Part shown: in pieces, positions 54,775-64,000 of the stretch
Layout: each line of letters opens with the position of its first letter
Position numbering within the stretch: the first letter of the stretch is position 1
NCBI RefSeq assembly: GCF_023856365.1
Contig: NC_064548.1
Location: 5,011,501-5,075,500, forward strand
Source: Brienomyrus brachyistius
Taxonomy: Eukaryota; Chordata; Actinopteri; Osteoglossiformes; Mormyridae
Length of the DNA stretch: 64,000 nt
Direction: 5' to 3'
Notes under the pieces: generated by a model
Database searches by the model: none
Seen by the model: the letters and a program-made list of their open reading frames with translations, nothing else
Told to the model about the DNA's origin: nothing
Translations under genes and position numbers: made by a program

Positions 54775-57700
54775 TGTCTTTGAGCCGACCCTTTATCGTG
54801 TTTGAGGGGTTTGCGTGTTCCTATGATCCCAGGAGCTATGTTGTCCGGGGCTTTATGCCCCTGGTAGGGTCACCCAAGGCAAACAGGTCCAGGGTGAGGA
54901 ACCAGACAAATTAGGCTCACTAGACACCTTATGGTAAGAAAATCATTGGATCCACGATTTCCCTTGCCCGGACGCGGGTCACCGAGGCCCCCCCTGAGCC
55001 AGGTCTGAGGGTGGGGCTCGATGGCGAGCGCCTGGTGGCCAGGCCTGCACCCATGGAGCCTGGTCAGGCACAGCCTGAACAAAGCACATCAATGGGCTCA
55101 TCACCTGTAGGAGGGGTCATAGGGGTCAGGTGCAGTGCGAGTTGAGCAGTGGCCAAAGGCGGGGACCTTGGCGGTCCGATCCTCGGCTGCAGAAGCTAGC
55201 TCTAGGGACATGGAATGTCACCTCTCTGACGGGGAAGGAGCCTGAGCTGGTGCATGAGGTTATGAGGTTCTGACTAGATATGGGTCGGCTTGGGCTCTGG
55301 AACCAGTCTGCCTGAGGGGGCTTGGACCCTCCTCCACTCTGGAGTTGCTCGCGGGGAGAGGCGCCGAGCAGGGGTGGGCATACTTATTGCCCCCTGGCTG
55401 GGCGCCTGTACATTGGGGTTTACCGCAGTGGACGAGAGGGTAACCTCCCTTCGCTTTCAGGTGGGGGGATGGGTCCTGACTGTTGTTTGCACTTATGCGC
55501 TAAGTGGCAGTTCAGAATACCCACACCCATTTTGGAGTCCTTGGAAGGGGTGTTGGAGAGCACTCCTCCTGGGGACACTCTTGTTCTGCTGGGGGACTTC
55601 AATGCTCACTTGGGCAATGACAGTGAGACCTGGAGGGGTGTGATTGGGAAGAACGGCCCCCCCCCCGATTTGAACCTGAGTGGTGTCTTGTTATTGGACT
55701 TCTGTGTTCATCACGGATTGTCCATAATGAACACCAAGTTCAAGCATAAGGGCGTCCATATGTGCACTTAGCACCAGGACACCCTAAGCCGCAGTTCGAT
55801 ACTTGACTTTGTAGTCGTGTAGGCATGTCTTGGACACTCGGGTGAAGAAAGGGGCAAAGCTGTCAACTGATCACTACCTAGTGGTGGGTTGGCTCCGCTA
55901 GTGGGGGAGGAAGCCGGCCAGTCCTGGCAGGCCCAAGCATATAGTGAGGGTCTGCTGGGAACGTCTGACGGAATCCCCTGTCAGGAGGAGTTTCAACTCC
56001 TACCTCCGGCAGGACTTCTCCCATGTCCTGGGGCAGGCGGGGGACATTAAGTCCGAATGGGCCATGTTCCACGCCTCAATTGTTTAGGCAGGTGACTGGA
56101 GCTGTAGCCATAAGGTGGTCGGTGCCTGTCGTGACAACAATCCCCGACCTGTTGGTGGACACCGGTGGTGAGGGATGTCGTCAAGCTGAAGAAGGAGTCC
56201 TATCGGGCCTTTTTGGCCTGTGGGACTCCAGAGGCAGCTGACGGGTACCGGCAGGCCAAGAGGAATGCAGCTTTGGTGGTCGCCAAGGCAAAAACTTGGG
56301 TGTGGGAGGAGTTTGGCGAGGCCATGGAAAACGACTTCCGGATGGCTTTAAGGAGATCCTGGTCCACCATCCGACGTCTCAGGAAGGGAAAGCGGTGCAA
56401 CATCAACACTGTTTATGGTGGTGATGGGGCACTGCTGACCTCAACTCGGGACATTTTGGGTCGGTGGAGGGAATACTTCAAAGACCTCCTCAATCCCACT
56501 GACACGCCTTCCAATGAGGAGGCAGAGTCTGGGGACTTGGGAGTGGACTCTCCTATCTCTGGGGCGGAGGTCACTGAGGTGGTTAAAAAGCTCCTCAGTG
56601 GCCGGGCCCTGGGGGTGCATGAGATCCGCCTGGAGTTCCTTAAGGCTCTGGATGTTGTGGGGCTGTCTTTGTTGACACGCATCTGCAGCATTGCGTGGAC
56701 ATCGGGGGCGGTGCCTCTGGATTGGCAGACCGGGATGGTGGTCCCCCTCTTCAAGAAAGGGGACCGGAGGGTGTGTTCCAACTATATGGGGATCACACTA
56801 CTTAGCCTCCCTGGTAAGGTCTATTTGGGGGTTCTGGAGAGGAAGGTCTGTCGGATTGTCAAACCTCAGATTCAGGAGGAGCAGTGTGGTTTTCGCCCTG
56901 GCCGTGGGACAGTGGACCAGCTATATACTCTCAGCAGGGTCTTTGAGCGTTCATACGATTTTGCCCAACCAGTCAAAATGTGTTTTGTGGACTTGGAGAA
57001 GGCATTCGACTGTCTCTCTCGGGGAGTCCTGTTGGGAGTGCTCCGGAAGTATGGGGTGCCGGGCTTCCTTATAACAGCTGTTCGGTCCCTGTATGACTGG
57101 TGTTATAGCTTGGTCCGCATGGTCGGCAATAAGTTGGACTCGTTTCCGGTGAGAGTTGGACTCCGTCAGGGTTGTCCTTTGTCACCGATTCCGTTTGTAG
57201 CTTTTATGGATGGAATTTCTAGGCGCAGCCAGGGCGTTGAAGGTGTCAGGTTTGGTGACCTCAGGATTAGGTCTCTGCTTTTCGCAGATGATGTGGTTCT
57301 GTTGGCTTCATTGGACCGTGACCTTCGGCTCTCACTGGGACAGTTCGCAGCTGAGTGTGAAGCGGCTGGGATGAGAATCAGCACCTCCAAGTCTGAGACC
57401 ATGGTCCTCAGCTGGAAAAGGGTGGAATGCTCTCTCCTGGTCGGGGAGGGGGTCCTTCCCCAAGTGGAGGAGTTTAAGTATTTCGGGGTTTTGTTCACGA
57501 GTGAGGGATGGATGGAACGAGAGATCGACAGGCGGATCGGTACGGCGTCAGTAGTGATGCGGGCACTGCATCGGCCTGTCGTGATGAAGAAAGAGCTGAG
57601 CCAAAAGGCAAAGCTCTCGCTTTACCAGTCAATCTACGTTCCTACCCTCACCTATGGTCTTGAGCTATGGGTAGCGACCGAAAGAACTAGATCGCGAGTA

Positions 57701-58080
57701 CAAGCGGCCAAAATGAGTTTTTTCCGCAGGGTGGCTGGGCTCTCCCTTAGAGATAGGGTGAAGAGCTCCGTCATTCGGGAGAGACTCAGAGTAGAACCGC
57801 TGCTCCTCCACATTGAGAGGAGCCAGATGAGGTGGCTCAGGCATCTGCTTAGGATGCCTCCCTGGTTATGTGTTCCGGGCATGTCCTACTGGGAGGAGGC
57901 CCAGGGGAAGACCCAGGATACGCTGGAGGGACTAGGTCTCTCGGCTAGCCTGGGAACACCTCTGGATTCCCCCAGAGGAGCTGGCTGAAGTGGCCGGGGA
58001 GAGGGAAGTCTGGGTTTCCCTGCTGAGACTGCTGCCCCCGTGACCTGACCTCGGATAAGCGGGAGATGATGGATGGATGG
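54775..58080 (+). mobile_element. RTE-clade LINE, copy B
   Basis: Nearly identical to 393-3697, with about ten differences over the 1.9-kb RT region by eye. It has the same 5' stops, the same C-terminal frame change and the same GATGGATGGATGG tail in the same TAAG flanks. Both copies descend from one insertion that was later duplicated with its surroundings. Confidence 0.85.
56165..57988 (+). CDS. RTE reverse transcriptase, open 607 codons
   Basis: The first codons (MVRDVVKLKKESYRAFLACG) lie inside the linker between endonuclease and RT, so this is not a natural start. RT motifs are CFVDLEKAFD (motif A, from residue 273), GLRQGCPLSP and LLFADDVVLL (F373, A374, D375, D376). The C-terminal SLRDRVKSSVIRERLRVEPL and RSQMRWLRHLLRMPP are typical of RTE. 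Residue 271 is Lys where copy A has a stop. Without a joined endonuclease it is probably not autonomous. Confidence 0.85.
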   Translation: MVRDVVKLKKESYRAFLACGTPEAADGYRQAKRNAALVVAKAKTWVWEEFGEAMENDFRMALRRSWSTIRRLRKGKRCNINTVYGGDGALLTSTRDILGRWREYFKDLLNPTDTPSNEEAESGDLGVDSPISGAEVTEVVKKLLSGRALGVHEIRLEFLKALDVVGLSLLTRICSIAWTSGAVPLDWQTGMVVPLFKKGDRRVCSNYMGITLLSLPGKVYLGVLERKVCRIVKPQIQEEQCGFRPGRGTVDQLYTLSRVFERSYDFAQPVKMCFVDLEKAFDCLSRGVLLGVLRKYGVPGFLITAVRSLYDWCYSLVRMVGNKLDSFPVRVGLRQGCPLSPIPFVAFMDGISRRSQGVEGVRFGDLRIRSLLFADDVVLLASLDRDLRLSLGQFAAECEAAGMRISTSKSETMVLSWKRVECSLLVGEGVLPQVEEFKYFGVLFTSEGWMEREIDRRIGTASVVMRALHRPVVMKKELSQKAKLSLYQSIYVPTLTYGLELWVATERTRSRVQAAKMSFFRRVAGLSLRDRVKSSVIRERLRVEPLLLHIERSQMRWLRHLLRMPPWLCVPGMSYWEEAQGKTQDTLEGLGLSASLGTPLDSPRGAG

Positions 58081-58159
58081 AAGATTATATAACATAAGAT
58101 CAGATTAGATAAGATAGAGGAGAGGGGGGAGAAAAGGTAGTATCCAGGGTGTGAGGAGT

Positions 58160-58875
58160 CTTTGATGATGTTGCTGGCTCTCCGGTGGAGTCTGCCAGTC
58201 TAGATGTCCTTGAGAACTTGTGCTCTCTTATTGAGGTGTGGACTGAGGAAGCCGCGCCGGGGCCCTACTGTATAAGGCTGTTTTGACACTACAGATTGGG
58301 GAATATTTGCAGAGGGAACAGACCTAGAGGTCACACATCTGTTGTGCTCTCTTACTCCCTTACACATCGCACAGCAGATGTATGACTGGCTTCCTATGTA
58401 GCAGCGCATTTCGTTTAAGGTTTTGCTCTTCATCTGCAAATCTCTTCACTGTCTTGCCCCATCCATCCATCCATCCATTTTCCAAACCGCTTACCCTACC
58501 CCATCATATCTAACTGATCTACTATATAGACATTCCCCCAAACATTGCCTTCATTCTGCTGACAGTAATCTCCTGTAATCTCCTAAAATCACTAATTACT
58601 GACAGCATGACAGGACCTTTTCTGTTACTGCCCCCTCTCTATGGAACTCCCTTCCTAGTGACATTAGGAACTCCTCATCTCTCTTATCTTTTAAAGACTC
58701 TCTTAAGAGCCTCTTTTCAAAATTGCCTGTAATTGTTGATAGAACTTTGTCCTGTTTGTTTGCCTAATGTGTGTGTGTGTGTGTTTGTTTTTCCCTGATT
58801 TGCCTTTGTAAAGTAACTTTGAGTATCTAGTATAAAAGCACTATATAAAATAAATGTATTATTATTATTATTTCT
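58160..58875 (+). mobile_element. L2-type LINE 3' end, copy B
   Basis: It aligns with 3780-4490, including the nested CATC insert and the terminal ACTATATAAAATAAATG plus TTATT repeats. By eye it differs from copy A by several percent, clearly more than the neighbouring RTE. Confidence 0.7.
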
Positions 58876-59234
58876 TTTTATTATCTGTTATTAAAATACA
58901 GATTTATTTATGCAGATGCTCTGTATATGTGTTTTTCATTTGTTCTGGTTTCTCAGTAACAGTGGTTAGTTCTGGTTCTCCCAATATCCAAGTCATATCA
59001 TAATGATTTGATCTTAATTAAGACGAGGGCTGGGCCAGAGGGAATCCAAAAATCTTGGGGTGTCAAGTGTTGGATACCTTACCTTGGACTGAGCATGATT
59101 GAGACTCAGAGTCTGTTACATATTATAAGTAGCACTTTTGCTGAGTACTACATTCTGCAAGAGCTACAATGATTTGCACATCAATGGCTTTGCATCTGCC
59201 TTAGACCCAAGGTCACTCATGCTTGGCTTGTATG

Positions 59235-59242
59235 TCTTAAGG
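59235..59242 (+). other. Empty target site of the hAT in copy A
   Basis: A single TCTTAAGG occurs in the context GTATGTCTTAAGGGTTGTG. In copy A the same sequence is split by the 2380-bp hAT with TCTTAAGG on both sides. Confidence 0.92.
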
Positions 59243-59640
59243 GTTGTGTAAGCTAAAGCTAATTTTACTATGCATGAGAAATGAGTGTTAATTCTGGACT
59301 TGTCTGGAAGGAAATTATATTTCATGGTAAACTTATAATAATCAGTTAAATAAGAGTGAAACCAAGAAAGAGCTGTTACATTAATGTCAACCACAGATGC
59401 TAGGTGGTCCAAGGGAATATTATCGTCCACAGTATCAAAAGCTGATGTTAGATCTAGTAATACCAACAAAGATATCCAGCCACGGTCAGAAGCCATAAGC
59501 AAATCATTCAATACTTTGATTGAAGCTGTCTTCCCTGTGGTTTGATCTAAAGCCAGACTGATATAATTCATTAGCATTAGTTTTCCATAGAAAAGAAGAC
59601 AGTTGATGAACAACGTTTTCTAGGATCTTTGAAATGAAAG

Positions 59641-60627
59641 TGTATTAAAATGGATGTGAGAGGGATGTAGGCCTCTCGAAGGAACAAACAGGCACGCTTA
59701 GGTTCACTCAAAAACGCTTTAATAAGTAATACAAAATAACCTCACACTGACATCAATACCAAACTATCATATTGAAAGCAATGCAAAATAACCTCGTACT
59801 ACAAGGGATATAGAATAGTATATATTATACGAAGAAGTATATATAGAAAAGAAACAATAAAATATAGTAAATGTGAATTATTATAACGAGCGGTGATAGT
59901 TAATCCCCATGATCAATTAAACGCATAAGCTGCTGCAAAACTATTCACACTCGGATGTGCCATCATCACCTACCTTCACTCTTAGACTGGGGAGCCCCTT
60001 TCAGTCCTGGCAGGAAACCAAGATGTAAGTCCCGAGAAAGTGCCGGGCGATGCGCGCTCTATCCCACGGCTCAGCTTCGGTCAACACTGAGTTTTCCTCT
60101 TCCTTTATACTAAATTTAGCGTTGCGTGAGGGCAGGGGATGAGCTGGCCAGGCTCACCCCTTCCCCTCAGGCAATATGTTCTCCAATTCCCCCTTTTGAC
60201 CGAGTGATGCTGCTTGCGGTAACATTGTACAATAGGCATCCTTGTGCCAGGTGTCTTTGCGCAATGCCTCCCTGTTCCCCCTAAAGGGAATATAAGGTGC
60301 TGTATAACGACCCTCCCCTGTCTCCCAAAACCAAGATAAGCATACTGCATGCCGATCTAATGGCTTAGATAAGCAACCTGGTTTCTTTTTATGAGACTCA
60401 AGGTATATATGACAAAATAGGTGTTACAGGTGATTGGTAAAAAACAACGTTTGTGCAGTTCAATAATATTCTGGGTGAATCATGGATGATTTATCTGAAT
60501 TTCAGGATGATCTGTCCACACAATCGCAGAATTAATCCACAATTATGACTTCCCAGAATATTACAGTAGAAGGGTTAATTCCATGCCACGTGGGCGACGT
60601 AATCGTCCGCAAATTCATCCTAATACA
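59641..60627 (-). mobile_element. Solo LTR in copy B
   Basis: A 987-bp insert with inverted ends TGTATTA...TAATACA is absent from copy A, where GAAAGGAAGATTTG is continuous (8206-8219). Five extra bases follow the right end (TTAAG against GAAAG on the left), the length expected for an LTR duplication. On the minus strand it has a TATAAAGG box near 60107 and ATTAAA near 59718, giving the LTR polarity. No internal retroelement genes are present. Confidence 0.75.
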
Positions 60628-61502
60628 TTAAGGAAGATTTGCAATCCTGGCGTGGGTCTATAGTTTCCTAAATCACTAGGTTCAAGACTTGGTTTCTTTA
60701 GAACAGGTCTAATAACTGCTATTTTAAAAGGTTTCGGAATATATCCAAGCCTAAGAGATGAGTTTAACAAGTTTAACAGGATCGTGCTCAAAACCAAGCT
60801 CAAAAGTTCTGATTGTTTTTAGGACAGAAAGATTTAAAAGTGTCAATATCAGTAGGAACAGGACTAGTAGAAGGCTGGTAGCTGTATGTGGCCACAGAAG
60901 TGATGGTCTTTCTAATCTTAGTTATTTTACCATTAAAAAATGTAATAAAGACATCACTCCTAAGAGCCCGTGGGACTTGCGAGTTTAGGGTTGAAGAATT
61001 CTGTGTTAACCTAGACACAGATTCAGACTGGAAGTTAGAATTGTTTTTGTTCTCTTCTATTTATCTGGAAAGATACACAGACCTAGCAGTCACTAGTGCT
61101 TATCTGTACTTGGAGAGACTCTCTTTCCAGACTGATCAGAAAACTACTAGTTTAGTTGAGCACGAAGTGAAGTTCAGAATACCAGGGTGCAGCTTTCTTA
61201 TCTCTATCTCTTTGTTTAAAGTGGAGTTACAAGACCTAGAGTGCTGCGAAAGGATTTTACCATGTTCACAGATACCTGTTCAAGTTCATTTTCACATGAG
61301 GCTTCAGATGTAAGGTTGAAGGACTATGGAAGTTGGTCAAGAACATTGTTGTTGATAATGGGGTGATGGGACGTCTGATATTGTACTTTGCAGCTGGGGC
61401 CGAAGGGAGGCTGTACTATATTAATGATCTGAAAGTAGAGGATTCTGAGGGATAATAGATGTGTGTTCCACCCAAATACCATGGCTAATAATCAAATCCA
61501 GG

Positions 61503-61808
61503 CAGGGACGGATTACGGACCGGGCCAGGGGGGCCGCTGCCCAGGGGCCCTTGGGGTGCAGGGGGCCCGTGGGGCCCCTAGCCCAAAACAATTTGCAACA
61601 CTTATCAACAATGTATTTTCGTTTGTCTATTTTAGAGGGCCTACATTCTTTGATCCTCTGTCTACAAGGGCCCCTGACCCTATAGGGAGGGCGTTTGGCT
61701 GCCAAGGGCCCTTGAATTGTGGTGGTTGTGGTGGTGGTGCTGGTGGTGGTGGGGGGGCCCTCGCGAACGTTTTGCCCAGGGGCCCACACAACCCATAATC
61801 CGTCCCTG
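61503..61808. mobile_element. hAT MITE with perfect 8-bp duplication
   Basis: The ends CAGGGACGGATTA and TAATCCGTCCCTG are exact inverted repeats. AATCCAGG lies at 61495-61502 and 61809-61816. The 306-bp body is rich in GGGCCC words and a GGT repeat (61720-61750) and has no gene. It splits the endonuclease codons of the L2 between HTLD-like and LDLIISHG sequence. Confidence 0.95.
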
Positions 61809-61832
61809 AATCCAGGGTATGGTTACAGGCAG

Positions 61833-61870
61833 GGGCGTTGCTAAAGATTTTGTGCCCCACAAAAGCATTT
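61833..61870 (+). mobile_element. Possible truncated hAT-type end
   Basis: CAGGGGCGTTGCTAAAGATT has the look of a hAT MITE end, but no partner end or duplication is visible. The L2 resumes near 61880. Confidence 0.3.
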
Positions 61871-63060
61871 CATATTGGGAAAAAGTCCAGACCAATCCAG
61901 TTATTTTCCAAATTTTTTAGGGCTTCTGTCACTCCGGGGTCCTTGAATCATCTTAACATCCTTACGAGGTCCTGGGTTACAGGCATGAATAGGCCCGACT
62001 ACATTCTGACATACATCTACAGAGTCAAGAATAGCAGCAAACGTTGTTGTTAAAGGATCACTGTCATTCTCTATGTGAATACTAAAATCATCAACAATCA
62101 TGGCTTTGTCAGTAGTGACCACCAGATTTGTTAAAAAAAAACTCTGTATGGACCAGGTGGTGTTTACACAATGATGATGACTGGAGGTGAAGGACCACAA
62201 GGAGATGAGCCAGCAAAACTAAGAACAAGAATTTCAAATGTTCAGAAGCTATAACCACTTTTCTTGGACACTCCTAGATTAGACTGAAATATTGCAGCAA
62301 CACCACCACCTTTGCCATTTGGTCGAGGGTTATGCTTATAACTGTATTCAGCTGAAGTAGATTCATTTAATGCCATGAATTCATTTGGTTTAACCCAGGT
62401 CTCAGTAAAGTATAACGCACCAAGACTAAAATCAGTAATCATTTCATTTATTAGTAATGCCTTAGTGCCTGTGATCTTACATTTAAAAGTCCAGGATTTT
62501 AGGCTCACATTACACCTATTATCTAACAATGGATTTGGTTCAGTTTTCATTAAAGTTATTATGACATCCACTATGGTGGAATACACCTCCACGATTAGAA
62601 GTGCAGGAAACAGACACAGTCTCAATAACATGAACCCTGGGTGACGACTCTAAGCGACTAGCAGACGGTCAGTTATGCCGGTTTGCCTGCCGCCTGGACT
62701 TGGATCTGGCTTGTCAGCGACTGGCCTTGAGACCATGAGCAATGCTTTTGGACAGGAGATCAGCACCATCCCACAAGGGGTGATTACCTTCCTTCTTCAA
62801 AAGCCCAGGCCTACCCCAGAACGTCGGCCAATTGTCTTTAAATCCCACACCATTTATCGGGCACCATTCTGACAGCCAGCGGTACAGCAATGATAATCTG
62901 CTGTACATTTCATCACCACGTCTAGCAGAGATGTGGCCAAAGCACATTACTGACACAGACATCGTCTTTGCAAGGTTGCACACCTCTATGAAATTTATCT
63001 TAGGTATCTCCAAATATCTCAATCAGACATCATTAGTGCCAACGTGGATAATAATCTGAG

Positions 63061-64000
63061 AATATTTACACTTACTGTTAGCCAGCACTTTTAAATTTGC
63101 TGAGAAAATATGTCTTTTGGCATTTTTAGTTTTTTGATTGCAGTCAGATGGCTCAAAATTTGGCTTCCCAAAGCATTTGAAAATTGCAAAAATACCTATG
63201 AACTGTACACATTTGATAAAAGTGTCACTACTACAAAACTAATAATTAGACAGGATAAGATGGAATATATTACTCAGGTGCGCTTACAGTCAGCTTTTAA
63301 TGTACTTTTAATGTTTCTGAACTTATGGTTCTCTTTCCATCTCTCCGCTATTGCCTGTACGCAGCCTCTTTCCTCAGCTGTCACTCATATCTGGAGAAAG
63401 CCAGTCATTGGTTTAACTTGAGATGATCTCATTCACATTTCAACCAATCCATGCGGTAGGTTGAACTCAGTGTGAGACCTCAGAGTAGTTTCAGTAGAAA
63501 AGTGCATGCAACACGCATGATGAATATTTATCGGTAACATCAGTAAATTAAAAGGACGATTACAATTATTGAACATGTGATGGATATTGGCTCTAATTAT
63601 CGACAGAACAGATGATGTTGATCCCTATAGTGTTCAGCTTCTCTGGAGTAGTTCCGTTTAAAATAATAGGTAGTAGTTATATTTAGAGGAGACTGGGGAC
63701 AGGTGGTGCCCATTATAGTGTCCAGACATTACACCCTGGTCTACTGTATTTGAATAGCATTCTTAAAAGCAACACTATTCCAGCGTGTTTAAATCTGGTG
63801 ACAGCATTTCTGATGGTAGCTACCAGCTAGGTACTTGTTGAAATCACGTGATCCCATTATAATGGTTTATAATATAAACCAATATAAAAGGTTTGTTTAA
63901 AATAAGTAAGCCATTTAAAAGTACATTGTATCAGAATAAGTAGAAACTGCTACATATTGTACCATTCTGTCGTGGCCAGCGCCTGGACATATGCTGTCTC
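63061..64000. other. No gene seen
   Basis: AT-rich sequence. A 103-codon plus-strand frame (63110-63421) has no recognised motif. Nothing else is supported up to the window edge. Confidence 0.4.

Larger units (their letters stand above)
59290..63060 (-). mobile_element. L2-type LINE body, copy B, interrupted
   Basis: Read leftward, the pieces are an esterase (SGNH) region with IIHVGTNDV near 63050, YSRLSLLYRWLSEW and NWPTFWGRPGLLKKEGNHPL (63022-62714); the endonuclease start (ALLINEMITDFSLGALYFTE, RPNGKGGGVAAIFQSNLG; 62631-62242); its middle (TTDKAMIVDDFSIHIENDSD; about 62130-62050); its end (LDLIISHGIWVEHTSIIPQN with PLLSDH; before 61421); and RT (LRLGYIPKPFKIAVIRPVLK at 60760; LLVLLDLTSAFDTVDDNIP at 59480). 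All frames are broken. The order is that of a nearly complete L2. The MITE and solo LTR lie within it. Confidence 0.8.

Overview
This window is nuclear DNA of a ray-finned fish, most likely a teleost. That reading rests on the RTE, L2, CR1 and Tx1 LINEs, on hAT and Tc1 transposons of fish type, on a vertebrate tRNA-Leu(UAG) gene, and on a PIM-type kinase gene with short introns and canonical splice sites. The species cannot be fixed from the sequence. Most of the window is transposon sequence, much of it nested. Element families are named from protein motifs and end structure, not from database searches.

Layout. 1-8650 and 54330-61320 are two copies of one segment, about 54 kb apart. Each has an AT-rich TAAG-type tandem array carrying a 3.3-kb RTE LINE, then an L2 3' end on the plus strand and an L2 body on the minus strand. 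Copy A (1-8650) gained a hAT at 4844-7223 and a probable solo LTR at 7278-7843. Copy B gained a solo LTR at 59641-60627 and a hAT MITE at 61503-61808. Each copy therefore serves as the empty site for insertions in the other. 10642-17790 is a hAT whose intron holds a Tc1 element and whose 3' region holds a CR1 LINE with an open 711-codon frame. 18690-28330 holds a second hAT transposase remnant, a probable solo LTR, a decayed HECT-like exon split by a deleted hAT, and LINE scraps.

28379-34655 is a tRNA-linked region. A Tx1-clade LINE lies inside a tRNA-Leu gene and is followed by 309-bp tandem units that each carry a tRNA-Leu. The start of the LINE then repeats at an offset of 5019 bp. 34656-44150 holds GC-rich and dispersed repeats and a third, full-length but decayed hAT with target duplication.

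44839-54286 (+) is the one host protein gene recognised. It is a PIM-like serine/threonine kinase with five contiguous in-phase coding exons and all catalytic motifs. Its 8.3-kb intron holds a nested structure: a hAT-like repeat (45726-53771) split by a 7291-bp element (45746-53036). That element has inverted ends and a perfect 9-bp target duplication. Its left arm contains 14 tandem units of about 151 bp, several of them carrying a perfect cAMP-response element. This element is the best candidate here for something undescribed.
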